The notes under the pieces were generated by a model. The model worked only from the letters and a program-made list of their open reading frames with translations. It was not told the origin of the DNA and did not search any database. Shown here one piece after another: positions 46,591 through 55,133 of a stretch of DNA of 64,000 bases. The stretch comes from Microbacterium hydrocarbonoxydans (GTDB taxonomy: Bacteria > Actinomycetota > Actinomycetes > Actinomycetales > Microbacteriaceae), in contig NZ_LR882982.1 in NCBI RefSeq assembly GCF_904831005.1, positions 1,302,001 through 1,366,000 on the forward strand. The letters run 5' to 3'. Every line of letters starts with the position of its first letter. The first letter of the stretch is position 1. The translations under genes were made by a program, and so were the position numbers.

Positions 46591-47253
46591 TCAGGCCCGG
46601 CGGCGGAAGGCGAGCACGGACACGATGAGCGCGGCGATGCCGGCCACGAGACCACCCGCACCGAGCGCGGTGGGCAGAGCATCCGGCGTCGTCGCGGCAG
46701 GGGCGTCGGGGGTCTCGGCGGTCGCCTCATCGCCGTGGTCGGCGTGTGCCACGTCTGCGGCGCCCACTGTCACGACCGGTGCGGGGGAGTCGAGGTCGTG
46801 GGGGTTCTCGCCGTCTTCTGCCAGCTCGGTCCATTCGGTGCTGCCTTCGACGCACGTCTGGATCACGGGGAAGGCGAGGGATTCCGGCGTGCTCTCGTCG
46901 AGCCCCACAGACATGCTCACCGCGCCCCTGAGGTCAGTGGGAACGGGCGCGACAGCGGTGTAGGTCACAGCGCTGACGAGACCGTCGTCGCCTCGTTCGA
47001 TGTCGATCGCCCAGTCGCTGTCCATGGTCGGGGCGACAGAGGCCAGCCCCTCGGGCATCGTGATCCTCAGCGACGTGGTCGGCGAGCTGTCGCAGCCATG
47101 GGCGAACGAGAAGGTGAGCACGCCGTGGTCGCCGGCTGCGAGCTCGTCGGGCGTGACGCTCACATGAGCGCTGGCGGCGGCGGGCACGGCGAGAGCGAGG
47201 ATCGCGCCTGCGATGAGGCCGGTGGTCAGATTGCGGCGGGTGGTGGAACGCAT
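46591..47253 (-). CDS. YcnI family copper-binding membrane-anchored protein
   Basis: The 220-residue protein has a signal peptide ending in ASA, so that mature residue 1 would be His30 (AHVSVTPDE). In YcnI proteins this N-terminal histidine, with a Glu and a Trp, binds Cu(II). A DUF1775 domain follows, with TEWTELAEDGENP near its end, then an Asp/Pro-rich linker and a C-terminal membrane helix and RRR anchor. AGGAG precedes the ATG. It lies downstream of a small membrane protein gene on the same strand. A role in copper handling is by family only. Confidence 0.88.
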   Translation of the reverse strand: MRSTTRRNLTTGLIAGAILALAVPAAASAHVSVTPDELAAGDHGVLTFSFAHGCDSSPTTSLRITMPEGLASVAPTMDSDWAIDIERGDDGLVSAVTYTAVAPVPTDLRGAVSMSVGLDESTPESLAFPVIQTCVEGSTEWTELAEDGENPHDLDSPAPVVTVGAADVAHADHGDEATAETPDAPAATTPDALPTALGAGGLVAGIAALIVSVLAFRRRA

Positions 47254-47339
47254 GGTGATACTCCTGATTGCTGATGTGCGGGCGCGCTGATTCGCGCGTC
47301 ATCCGCGGAAAGGGGACGCCTCGACGAGGCGGAGGGGAA

Positions 47340-47912
47340 TCAGGAGGAAGACGGCGGCCCGCGGCGGGACAGCGACGACGAGAGCGTGACGTCGATCGGC
47401 CGCACTACGGCGAAGATCGGTGCGGCGGGGCTCTCGTGCGGCGGGCGGAAGACGGTGGTGGCGCGACGCAGACGCGCCACCACCCAACCCGCGATGAGAC
47501 GCACCATCGACTCGCCGTGCCACAGTGCGGCGACCGTCAGCACGGCGGCGACCAGGTGGCCGAGGAGCATCACGGAGTCCGGGGCTGCGGCGGAGACCGC
47601 CGTACCCATCCCGCTGAGATCGAGGTGATGCTGATGGCCGGAGACGATCGCGGTCCCGGTCGGGGCGCCCAGCATCTGGAACGCGGCGTGGAACAGCGTC
47701 TGGCTCACGAGGACCGTCGCCGCGACGCGGGATCGCGAGGCGCGTGCGCCGAGAAGGACCGCGGCCATCGGGACGAGGAAAGACGCCATCGCGACGACGA
47801 GGAGCGGATGCGGTGCCGCGCCGCCGGCGATCGTGTGCGACACCGCGGCGAGAGTCGTGGCGACCGTCGATGCCGAGGCTGCGCGCAGGAGTCGCAGCTG
47901 GCGGGGAGTCAC
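47340..47912 (-). CDS. Hypothetical multi-helix membrane protein next to YcnI
   Basis: No family was recognised with confidence. The 190-residue protein has four or five hydrophobic helices. An extracytoplasmic loop in the middle holds a His cluster, SGHQHHLDLSGMG, near residue 93. The C-terminal 40 residues are Arg/Pro/Ser-rich and cytoplasmic. It is encoded 86 bases upstream of ycnI on the same strand, so it may share the copper context; the His and Met residues would suit metal binding. GTG at 47912 is fixed by a TAGGCT hexamer six bases upstream. Confidence 0.7.
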   Translation of the reverse strand: MTPRQLRLLRAASASTVATTLAAVSHTIAGGAAPHPLLVVAMASFLVPMAAVLLGARASRSRVAATVLVSQTLFHAAFQMLGAPTGTAIVSGHQHHLDLSGMGTAVSAAAPDSVMLLGHLVAAVLTVAALWHGESMVRLIAGWVVARLRRATTVFRPPHESPAAPIFAVVRPIDVTLSSSLSRRGPPSSS

Positions 47913-47918
47913 CGTTTC

Positions 47919-47924
47919 AGCCTA
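47919..47924 (-). promoter_or_regulatory. -10 element TAGGCT of the YcnI-linked membrane protein gene
   Basis: TAGGCT on the minus strand is followed by six bases and GTG at 47912. A divergent twin element (TAGCGT, 47982-47987) serves rseP, so both promoters fit in 81 bases. Confidence 0.5.
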
Positions 47925-47981
47925 CCGGGCCGCCCGCTGCGGCCTGTGCGGGCATGGGGCGTATTCCTAGGCGGCGAGCAC

Positions 47982-47987
47982 TAGCGT
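47982..47987 (+). promoter_or_regulatory. -10 element TAGCGT of rseP
   Basis: The hexamer lies six bases before the GTG at 47994. Confidence 0.5.
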
Positions 47988-47993
47988 GGGGGA

Positions 47994-49310
47994 GTGGAAA
48001 TCCTGCTCTACCTGGCCGGCATCCTGTTCATGCTGATCGGCCTCGGTATCTCGATCGGCCTGCACGAGGTCGGTCATCTCCTGCCCGCGAAGCTGTTCGG
48101 CGTGCGCGTCGGCCAGTACATGATCGGATTCGGGCCGAGGCTGTGGTCGAGGCGGATCGGCGAGACCGAGTACGGGTTCAAGATGCTGCCGCTCGGCGGC
48201 TTCATCTCGATGTCCGGAATGTACCCCGCGTCGAAGACCTCGGGTCCCGCGAGCGGAGTCTTCCGCTCACTCGTGCAGGATGCCCGCACGGCCAACGACG
48301 AGACCATCGCGGAAGGCGCGGAGGATCGTGTCTTCTACCGGCTTCCGGTGTGGAAGCGCGTGATCGTCATGCTCGGCGGCCCGTTCATGAACCTGATCCT
48401 GGCAGTCGTGATCTTCACGGTGCTCGTCTCCGGGATCGGAGTCCAGCAGGGCACGACGACCATCGCCTCCGTGAATCAGTGCGTTCTGCCGGCGTCGTCG
48501 ACGGCGACCGAGTGCTCAGCCGACGATCCGCTCACGCCGGCGGCCGAGGCCGGCATCCAGCCCGGTGACGTCCTGGTGTCGATAGACGGCCGGCCGGTAT
48601 CGACCTTCGCCGAGGCGACGTCGATCGTGCAGGCCGCCCCCGGAGAAGAGCTCGCCCTCGTGGTGCGGCGCGATGGGGTGGAGACGGACCTGTCCATCAC
48701 CCCGGTGGAGGCGGAACGCACACTGACCGATGCCAGCGGCCAGCCGCTCCTGGGCGACGACGGTCAGCCGGTCGTGAAAGAGGTCGGCTACGTGGGGATG
48801 GCAGCGCAGATGGGCTTCGTGCAGCAGCCTCTCTCGGCGGGGCCGCAGATGGCCGCAGACACCGTCGTGCGTGTCGGTTCGATGATCCTCACGCTTCCGG
48901 TGCGCATCTGGGATGTCGGAGTCTCTCTGGTCACGGGCAGCGAACGCGATCCGAACGGGCCGCTGAGCGTGGTGGGCGTCGGGCGCATCGCAGGCGAGGT
49001 CGCAGCCACGGATGCGCCCGTCCTGAACCGCTTCTCCGTGCTTCTGGGGCTGCTCGGATCGTTGAACGTCGCGCTCTTCGTGTTCAACCTGATCCCGCTG
49101 CTTCCGCTCGACGGCGGCCACATCGTCGTCGCGCTGTGGGACGGCATCCGACGGGCCTGGGCCGCGCTCTTCCGCCGCCCGCCGCCCGCACCGGTCGACG
49201 CCACGAAGCTCGTGCCGCTCACCGTCGTCGTCGCGACGTTGCTGATCGCCATGGGAGCTCTGCTGCTGCTGGCGGACCTCTTCAATCCCGTGAACATCTT
49301 CGGGGGCTGA
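47994..49310 (+). CDS. rseP: Site-2 metalloprotease (RseP/Rip1 family, M50)
   Basis: This 438-residue intramembrane zinc protease cuts anti-sigma factors and other membrane proteins. The catalytic HExxH is in IGLHEVGHLLPAK (near residue 23). A PDZ domain lies about 165-260 (AGIQPGDVLVSIDGRPV), and the second zinc-site motif is NLIPLLPLDGGHI near residue 365. Four membrane helices are present. A poorly conserved insertion of about 40 residues (FRSLVQDARTANDETIAEGAEDR) follows the first helix pair. It lies between dxr and ispG, the usual actinobacterial order, although other genes now intervene. Confidence 0.94.
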   Translation: MEILLYLAGILFMLIGLGISIGLHEVGHLLPAKLFGVRVGQYMIGFGPRLWSRRIGETEYGFKMLPLGGFISMSGMYPASKTSGPASGVFRSLVQDARTANDETIAEGAEDRVFYRLPVWKRVIVMLGGPFMNLILAVVIFTVLVSGIGVQQGTTTIASVNQCVLPASSTATECSADDPLTPAAEAGIQPGDVLVSIDGRPVSTFAEATSIVQAAPGEELALVVRRDGVETDLSITPVEAERTLTDASGQPLLGDDGQPVVKEVGYVGMAAQMGFVQQPLSAGPQMAADTVVRVGSMILTLPVRIWDVGVSLVTGSERDPNGPLSVVGVGRIAGEVAATDAPVLNRFSVLLGLLGSLNVALFVFNLIPLLPLDGGHIVVALWDGIRRAWAALFRRPPPAPVDATKLVPLTVVVATLLIAMGALLLLADLFNPVNIFGG

Positions 49311-49345
49311 GGTCGGCGGCTCACCGCGCCGAACGCGCGTGGGGC

Positions 49346-51229
49346 TCAGGCGAGCGCGTGAGCCACGAGACGCTCCAGGGTGTGGATCCCGTCGCGCGAC
49401 AGGATCGACTCGAGATGCCCCTGGATCGAGGCGAAGTGTTCGCCCCGAAGCGCGTAGACGTCTCCCGTGTCGGGATCGGCGGACACCTGCGCCGATCCCA
49501 TCCGAGCGGTACCGGGGGCGACGCGCGCCGTGAACGTGTTGTAGAAGCCGATCGACGCATCCTCACCGAACACGGGCACAGCCTTCTGCAGACCCTGATG
49601 GGGGGCATCCAGCGGGGTGAGGTCGATGCCGAGGCGATCGCTGAGGATCTGGTGACTGAGGCAGACCGCGAGAAGCGGTGCGCCTGCGTCGACCCGGCGG
49701 GCCACGACACCTCGCATGCGTGAGATCCGAGCGCTGTCCTCGTCCCTGGGGTCACCCGGCCCAGGGCCGGCGACGACCAGGTCCGCGCGATCGAGGAGAT
49801 CGTCGTCCGCGTCGCTCCACGCGCTGATCGTGACATCCAGACCGAGGTGGCGCAGCTGATGAGCGAGCATCGTCGTGAAGCGATCTTCGGCATCGACGAC
49901 GACCGCCGACCGTCCGGCGAAGGGACCGGTGAAGTCCTCGCCCTGCGGATTCAGCCAGAACTCGGCAAGACGCGAGTTCCGCGAGGCCAGCAGAGCGGCG
50001 ACCGTGGGATCGTCTGCGAGCGAGAGCGGTCGACCGGGGGCATCCGCGTCCTCGCGAGCCTCGACCGCGGTGTCGCGATCGATCGCGCCGATGGCTCCGA
50101 GCACGCCGGCAGCCTTGCCATGCGTCTCAGACACCTCGCCGTGCGGGTCGGAGTGGCGCACGAGTGTCGCGCCCACGGGGACATTCAGTGACCCACCCTG
50201 CACGTACACGGTGCGGATGAGGATCGGGGCGTCGAGGTCGTGACCGCCGTCGTCGTTCGGAGTGAAGAGCGCTGCCACGCCCGAGTAGTACCCGCGCGGC
50301 TTCTGCTCGTGGCGGCGGATCACCGCGCAGGCGTTCTGCATCGGGGAGCCCGTGACGGTCGGAGCGAACATCGTCTCGCGCAGGATGTCACGGGGATCGA
50401 GTGTGCTGCGTCCGCGGAGCATGTACTCCGTGTGGGTGAGGCGAGACATCTCCTTGAGGTGGGGGCCCGTGATGCGTCCGCCGTCAGAGCAGACCGCGCT
50501 CATCATCTTGAGCTCCTCATCGACGACCATGAACAGCTCTTCGGTCTCTTTCGTCGACGACAGGAAATCGACCAGAGTCTCCTTCGTCGCACCTCCCGCG
50601 GGGTGGCGGAAAGTGCCCGAGATCGGGTTCATCGTCACGACGCCACCGCGTGCCACGACGTGCGCCTCCGGGCTGGCGCCCACAGCGATGTGCCCGGGCG
50701 TGACCACCGCGAAGGTCCAGTACGCACCGCGTTCGTGGGTCAGCAGCGCGCGGAACCAGGTGAGTGCCGCGGTGCGGTCATCGACATCGATCTCGGCCGT
50801 GAAGTCGCGGCGGATGACGAAGTTCGCCCCCTCGCCTCGACCGATCTCGTCGGCGATGACGGTCTCGACGATCTTCGCGTACTCGTCGTCGCCGATGTCG
50901 AACCCGCCGTCTCTCAGCGCGACGGGCGCCGCCGGGAGCTGCGCGAGCAGAGACGGGGTCTCCAGCTCGAGGTGCTCTTCGACCACGATGCAGCGCAGTG
51001 GTGCTCCGTCGTCCTGAGCGACGAATCCGCGCTCGCGGACCTGGCGATACGGCACCATCGCGAAGATCTCCCGCGGGACGCCGTCGACGTTCAGCGGGAT
51101 ATCCGCGAGCAGGTCGACGTCGACCACGTCGCCGGTGAGCAGCTCGACCGAGTCTGAGCCGTCGCGGGCGATGAGCACGAACGCTGCCGCGGGATCTGCG
51201 GTGAGCTCGGCAAGACGTGAGAGGGTCAT
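49346..51229 (-). CDS. trpEG: Fused anthranilate synthase (TrpE-TrpG, PhzE-like)
   Basis: The 627-residue protein joins a chorismate-binding TrpE domain (about 1-420) to a glutamine amidotransferase domain (about 425-627). In the first, NPISGTFRHPAGGATKE and FAPTVTGSPMQNACAVIRRHE are active-site segments. In the second, the nucleophile Cys is in LLAVCLSHQILS, and the His-Glu pair is in SIQGHLESIL. The CLSHQ form and the fusion resemble PhzE, which makes ADIC for phenazines. But a tryptophan attenuator directly upstream argues for anthranilate synthase, as in the trp(EG) gene of Streptomyces venezuelae. AGGAGA precedes the ATG at 51229. No other trp genes are near. Confidence 0.88.
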   Translation of the reverse strand: MTLSRLAELTADPAAAFVLIARDGSDSVELLTGDVVDVDLLADIPLNVDGVPREIFAMVPYRQVRERGFVAQDDGAPLRCIVVEEHLELETPSLLAQLPAAPVALRDGGFDIGDDEYAKIVETVIADEIGRGEGANFVIRRDFTAEIDVDDRTAALTWFRALLTHERGAYWTFAVVTPGHIAVGASPEAHVVARGGVVTMNPISGTFRHPAGGATKETLVDFLSSTKETEELFMVVDEELKMMSAVCSDGGRITGPHLKEMSRLTHTEYMLRGRSTLDPRDILRETMFAPTVTGSPMQNACAVIRRHEQKPRGYYSGVAALFTPNDDGGHDLDAPILIRTVYVQGGSLNVPVGATLVRHSDPHGEVSETHGKAAGVLGAIGAIDRDTAVEAREDADAPGRPLSLADDPTVAALLASRNSRLAEFWLNPQGEDFTGPFAGRSAVVVDAEDRFTTMLAHQLRHLGLDVTISAWSDADDDLLDRADLVVAGPGPGDPRDEDSARISRMRGVVARRVDAGAPLLAVCLSHQILSDRLGIDLTPLDAPHQGLQKAVPVFGEDASIGFYNTFTARVAPGTARMGSAQVSADPDTGDVYALRGEHFASIQGHLESILSRDGIHTLERLVAHALA

Positions 51230-51265
51230 CGGTGTCTCCTGTGCGTGGCTCCGGCTCGGCTCAAC

Positions 51266-51290
51266 GAAAAGACCGCCCCGGAGGCGGTCT
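51266..51290 (-). terminator. Attenuator terminator of the trpEG leader
   Basis: On the minus strand GACCGCC pairs with GGCGGTC around five bases, followed by TTTT. It is the 3:4 hairpin of a classic attenuator, 37 bases before the trpEG start. The competing 2:3 pairing would use the AGGCGG segment at the leader-peptide stop. Confidence 0.85.
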
Positions 51291-51311
51291 GGATTCGTGG
51301 GAACGCGAACA

Positions 51312-51329
51312 CACCGCCTAGGAGGCGGG
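51312..51329 (-). promoter_or_regulatory. Attenuator segments 1 and 2 (pause hairpin) of the trp leader
   Basis: CCGCCTCCTAGGCGG folds on itself at the end of the leader peptide. A ribosome stalled on the Trp codons would cover its left arm, freeing the right arm to pair with the terminator's left arm. Confidence 0.7.
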
Positions 51330-51353
51330 CCACCAGGTGAAGTTCGCGAGCAT
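51318..51353 (-). CDS. trpL: trp operon leader peptide
   Basis: The 11-codon frame encodes MLANFTWWPAS with two adjacent Trp codons at positions 7 and 8 and ends in TAG. The Trp codons lie just before the first attenuator arm, so tryptophan shortage would stall the ribosome there and let transcription run on into trpEG. This short gene and the T-run hairpin downstream together make the attenuator clear. TTTTCAG upstream is not a good ribosome site, so the leader transcript itself may begin near the ATG. Confidence 0.88.
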   Translation of the reverse strand: MLANFTWWPAS

Positions 51354-51446
51354 GGGCTGAAAACTATCACACCGCCAATCGCCGGCCGGGCCGTGTGACG
51401 CGCGAACGAGCCGCCCGACATCCAGCCCCCGTGCATGCAGGCGGCG

Positions 51447-51452
51447 TAGGCT
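51447..51452 (+). promoter_or_regulatory. -10 element TAGGCT of ispG
   Basis: The hexamer ends seven bases before the GTG at 51460. Confidence 0.5.
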
Positions 51453-51459
51453 GGGGGTT

Positions 51460-52611
51460 GTGCCAGCAGTGAATCTTGGGATGCCGAAGATCCCCGAAGT
51501 CCTCGCCCCGCGCCGCAAGTCTCGCCAGATCAAGGTGGGCAAGGTGCTCGTGGGCGGCGACGCCCCCGTCACGGTGCAGTCCATGACGACCACCAAGACC
51601 ACGGACATCAACGCGACGCTTCAGCAGATCGCAGAGCTGACAGCTTCCGGATGCGAGATCGTGCGTGTCGCCGTGCCTCATCAGGATGACGCCGACGCGC
51701 TGAAGATCATCGCGATGAAGAGTCAGATCCCGGTCATCGCCGACATCCACTTCCAGCCGCGCTACATCTACACCGCGATCGACGCCGGTTGCGGTGCGGT
51801 GCGCGTGAACCCGGGCAACATCCGCGAGTTCGACGGCAACGTCGGCAAGATCGCCGAGGCCGCGAAGGCCGCCGGCGTCTCTCTGCGCATCGGCGTCAAC
51901 GCCGGTTCGCTCGATCGCCGCATCCTCACCAAGTACGGCAAGGCGACCGCGGAGGCGCTCGTGGAGAGCGCTGTCTGGGAGGCATCGCTCTTCGAGGAGC
52001 ACGACTTCCACGACTTCAAGATCTCGGTCAAGCACAACGATCCCATCGTCATGGTGAAGGCCTATCGTCTGTTGGCCGAGCGCGGCGACTGGCCGCTGCA
52101 CCTCGGCGTGACGGAGGCGGGTCCTGCGTTCCAGGGCACCATCAAGAGCGCCACGGCGTTCGGCATCCTCCTCGGCGAGGGCATCGGAGACACGATCCGC
52201 GTGTCGCTGTCGGCACCGCCTGCCGAAGAGGTCAAGGTCGGACACCAGATCCTCCAGTCCCTGAACCTCCGCGAGCGCAAGCTCGAGATCGTCTCGTGCC
52301 CGTCCTGCGGACGGGCGCAGGTCGACGTCTACACCCTCGCTGAGAACGTGACCGAGGGACTCAAGGACATGACCGTCCCGCTGCGCGTCGCCGTCATGGG
52401 CTGCGTCGTGAACGGTCCCGGCGAGGCGCGCGAAGCCGACCTCGGCGTCGCCTCGGGCAACGGCAAGGGGCAGATCTTCGTCAAGGGCGAGGTCATCAAG
52501 ACCGTGCCGGAGGCCGACATCGTCGCGACGCTGATCGAAGAGGCCAACCGCATCGCGGCCGACATGGGGCCGGAGGCGCCCCTCGGCACCGCCCAGGTCG
52601 TCACGGTCTGA
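51460..52611 (+). CDS. ispG: 4-hydroxy-3-methylbut-2-enyl diphosphate synthase (flavodoxin type)
   Basis: IspG (GcpE) reduces MEcPP to HMBPP in the MEP pathway, using a 4Fe-4S cluster. The 383-residue protein has the TIM-barrel domain with [13 protein letters not shown] near residue 30. The C-terminal cluster domain carries Cys residues in [10 protein letters not shown] and in [16 protein letters not shown], with the adjacent Glu as fourth ligand. GTG at 51460 is supported by the -10 spacing. It joins dxr (43780) in the same pathway and lies on the same strand as rseP. Confidence 0.97.
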   Translation: MPAVNLGMPKIPEVLAPRRKSRQIKVGKVLVGGDAPVTVQSMTTTKTTDINATLQQIAELTASGCEIVRVAVPHQDDADALKIIAMKSQIPVIADIHFQPRYIYTAIDAGCGAVRVNPGNIREFDGNVGKIAEAAKAAGVSLRIGVNAGSLDRRILTKYGKATAEALVESAVWEASLFEEHDFHDFKISVKHNDPIVMVKAYRLLAERGDWPLHLGVTEAGPAFQGTIKSATAFGILLGEGIGDTIRVSLSAPPAEEVKVGHQILQSLNLRERKLEIVSCPSCGRAQVDVYTLAENVTEGLKDMTVPLRVAVMGCVVNGPGEAREADLGVASGNGKGQIFVKGEVIKTVPEADIVATLIEEANRIAADMGPEAPLGTAQVVTV

Positions 52612-52693
52612 CGGCGGAGCGCGTGCCCTCGCGCTGACGCGATCGCATCCCTCCAGTGAGGGTGCGACTGAACCGAACATCTCAAGGAGCCCC

Positions 52694-53560
52694 ATGCCCT
52701 CGTCAACCGTCGTGTCCTTCGCCGGCGGCGATGTCTCGGGATCGAGCACCGTCGCACGTGTCGAGTCGACAGCCGTGGGGAACGTGGTCGTCGTCGACAC
52801 GACGCCGTTCCACCCCGTCGACCACACCTGGCCCGATCAGCCGGGAGACAGCGGAGAGATCACCCACGACGGTTCGAGTGTCCGCGTCACCGAGGCTCTG
52901 ATGGCAGCGGTCTCCGACGAGGGCGAGTTCGCCGTAGGATCCGACATCCCGGTGAAGCGAGGCGCCGAGGGGTGGACATGGCTCGTCGGTCATCCGCTCG
53001 AGGGGGAGGCTCCGTCCTGGTTGGTCGAGGGCGCACGCGTCGAACTGTCGGTCGATTCGTCGCGGCGGGCCGGTCTCAGCCGGGGCCACACGGCCTGCCA
53101 CCTCGCATCGCTGGCGCTCGATCTGGCGCTCGCAGACCTCTGGCGCAAGGACCCGGGCGAGGACGCTCTGGGCAACCCGGACTTCGAGGGCAGGGCCAAT
53201 CAGTCCAGCCGCATCCATGCGGACGGCGCCGTGGACGAGTACCGCCTGGGCAAGAGTCTGCGCCGGGCCGGATTCGACACCGAGACGTTCGCCGCGACGC
53301 TCGCCGAACGCGAGTCGTCGATCAATGCCCGACTCGCCGACTGGGTGGCCTCCGGTGCGCCGAGCCGCCTCGTGACCGAGGGACCCACGATCGTCGATCG
53401 CCGCAGCTGGCACTGCGAGCTCCCCGAAGGCACGGCGGAGATCCTGTGCGGTGGCACGCATGTGACATCTCTCGCCGAGTTCGTCTCGATCTCGGTGACG
53501 CTCGATCTGACCGATCCTCAGCTGCTGGTGATGACGACGAAGGCAGTGCTGGCGTCCTGA
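52694..53560 (+). CDS. AlaX-like alanyl-tRNA editing domain protein
   Basis: The 288-residue protein resembles the editing domain of alanyl-tRNA synthetase and free-standing AlaX proteins, which remove serine or glycine wrongly attached to tRNA-Ala. The zinc site is visible as GHTACHLAS (HxxxH, near residue 131) and CGGTHVTSL (CxxxH, near residue 252). The segment FHPVDHTWPDQPGDSGEI matches the N-terminal beta-barrel. AAGGAG precedes the ATG at 52694. No catalytic synthetase domain is present. It follows ispG but is probably a separate unit. Substrate preference is not known. Confidence 0.83.
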   Translation: MPSSTVVSFAGGDVSGSSTVARVESTAVGNVVVVDTTPFHPVDHTWPDQPGDSGEITHDGSSVRVTEALMAAVSDEGEFAVGSDIPVKRGAEGWTWLVGHPLEGEAPSWLVEGARVELSVDSSRRAGLSRGHTACHLASLALDLALADLWRKDPGEDALGNPDFEGRANQSSRIHADGAVDEYRLGKSLRRAGFDTETFAATLAERESSINARLADWVASGAPSRLVTEGPTIVDRRSWHCELPEGTAEILCGGTHVTSLAEFVSISVTLDLTDPQLLVMTTKAVLAS

Positions 53561-53561
53561 G

Positions 53562-54977
53562 TCAGGCGGTGAACTCGATCTCGCCTCGGCCGACGTCGAC
53601 GCGTGCGACCCTGAGCCGCACGACCGCCCCGGGTTCGGCGCCGGCCGGTACCGGTGCCGATGCCGTCACCGCAGGATCAGCGATCTGGATCGTCGCCCGC
53701 TCGCCGCGGAGCTCGATCACCGTCGCCTCGACCATGGTGCCCACCAGGGGCGTCATCAGCGCGGCCTCCACGCAGTTGATCGTCGCGGAATCGAGCTGCG
53801 AGGCGCGCTGACCCGACTCCTGCATCAGAGCGGGGACCTCGGCGAGCGACTCGCGCACCCAGTCCGGTATCTCGCGGGCCTCTGATGCCGCGAGGCAGAT
53901 CGCCAGCGACCAGCGATCGACGAGACGGCGCAGGGGCGCTGTGGCGTGCGCGTAGGGCGCGGCGATGGCCGCCTGTTCGGTGTCGTGCGGCACGGAACCG
54001 TCGAAGGTCACGTAGCCCGCGCCGCGGAAGAGGCTCGCCGCCGCCTCGAGGATCGGAAGGGTCATGGGGTCTCGGCGATCCAGCTCGCGGAGGTAGTCGC
54101 CGTATCTGCCCGTCGTCCATGGGCGGCCGAGCGCCTCGGTCTGGTGACGGAACGTGTCGAACGACCGCTCGTCGGGCTGTGGCATGGTCCGCAGGATGCC
54201 GATCCCGGCATCGATCATCACAGACGCGGCGGCCATGCCCGTCATGAGCGAGAGCTGGGCGTTCCATTCCTCGACCGGGAGCGGGTGTCGGCGTTCGATC
54301 GCGAAGGTCCCGTCGACGGTTCGAACGACCTCTTCGTCCGGCAGATTGAGGCTCGCGCCGCCGCGCAGCTTCTCCTGCTCGATGCGCAGTGCGCCGATCT
54401 CGGGCAGCAGCGCCGCAGGACCGTCCTCGCCGCGGTCGAGTGCGGCCTGGGTGCTCGCGTAGTCGAGTTGGGCGCGCGAGCGGATCAGGGCGCGCTCGAG
54501 GCGGAAATTCTCGACGACTCCCGCGCTGTCCAGCGCGAAGGTCCAGACGAGCGCGGGGCGATCCACATCGGCCAGCAGCGACGCTCGATCCTCGCTCAGC
54601 ACCTTCGGGTGCAGCGGGATGGTGCCGTCTGCGGCGTACAGGGTCTGGCCTCGGCGCCGGGCTTCGGCATCGACCGCGCCGCCTGGGACCACGAAGCCGG
54701 GGACATCGGCGATCGCGTAGTGGACCGTGTATCCGGAATCGCTTCTCTCGAGGTGGAAGGCCTGGTCGAGGTCTCGGGACCCGAGGGGATCGAGTGTGGC
54801 GAACGGAATGTCGCGCGAGTCGATCTGAGGTGTCGGCGCGTCCGACGCGGCGGCCTCTGCCAGCACTGCAGCAGGGAAATCTGCGGGCGCATCCACGGAT
54901 TCCCGAAGTGCTGCGAGAGCCGCGGCGAGCTCGGTCTGCGCGGCGGATGGAGCTACGTGGGATCGGCGCTGAGGCAT
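53562..54977 (-). CDS. RNB-domain ribonuclease (RNase II/R family)
   Basis: The 471-residue protein carries a single RNB catalytic domain. FATLDPLGSRDLDQAFHLERS holds the metal-binding Asp residues near residue 66, GSVPHDTEQAAIAAPYAHATAPLRRLVDRW is the second family segment, and an S1-like tail closes the protein. It lacks the N-terminal cold-shock domains of RNase R, a compact form common in actinobacteria. The stop is one base from the convergent AlaX-like gene. A TAGTGT hexamer lies six bases before the ATG. It would degrade RNA from the 3' end. Confidence 0.9.
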   Translation of the reverse strand: MPQRRSHVAPSAAQTELAAALAALRESVDAPADFPAAVLAEAAASDAPTPQIDSRDIPFATLDPLGSRDLDQAFHLERSDSGYTVHYAIADVPGFVVPGGAVDAEARRRGQTLYAADGTIPLHPKVLSEDRASLLADVDRPALVWTFALDSAGVVENFRLERALIRSRAQLDYASTQAALDRGEDGPAALLPEIGALRIEQEKLRGGASLNLPDEEVVRTVDGTFAIERRHPLPVEEWNAQLSLMTGMAAASVMIDAGIGILRTMPQPDERSFDTFRHQTEALGRPWTTGRYGDYLRELDRRDPMTLPILEAAASLFRGAGYVTFDGSVPHDTEQAAIAAPYAHATAPLRRLVDRWSLAICLAASEAREIPDWVRESLAEVPALMQESGQRASQLDSATINCVEAALMTPLVGTMVEATVIELRGERATIQIADPAVTASAPVPAGAEPGAVVRLRVARVDVGRGEIEFTA

Positions 54978-54983
54978 GCCCCC

Positions 54984-54989
54984 ACACTA
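54984..54989 (-). promoter_or_regulatory. -10 element TAGTGT of the RNB ribonuclease gene
   Basis: TAGTGT on the minus strand, then six bases, then ATG at 54977. Confidence 0.5.
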
Positions 54990-55121
54990 TGCGGCCAGCA
55001 GGGGAAGACGTCATGACGGGGCCTCTGCGACGCAGGATCACCGCGTCGATCGACCGTGGTCGTGTGGATCGGGAAGCGGGGATCCGCGTGTCTGTCCGGC
55101 CCAGACCGGAATATTGGGCGT

Positions 55122-55127
55122 TAGCGT
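55122..55127 (+). promoter_or_regulatory. -10 element TAGCGT of the PEP mutase-family gene
   Basis: The hexamer lies six bases before the ATG at 55134. The 156-base spacer between the divergent genes holds nothing else clear. Confidence 0.5.
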
Positions 55128-55133
55128 GGGGGC

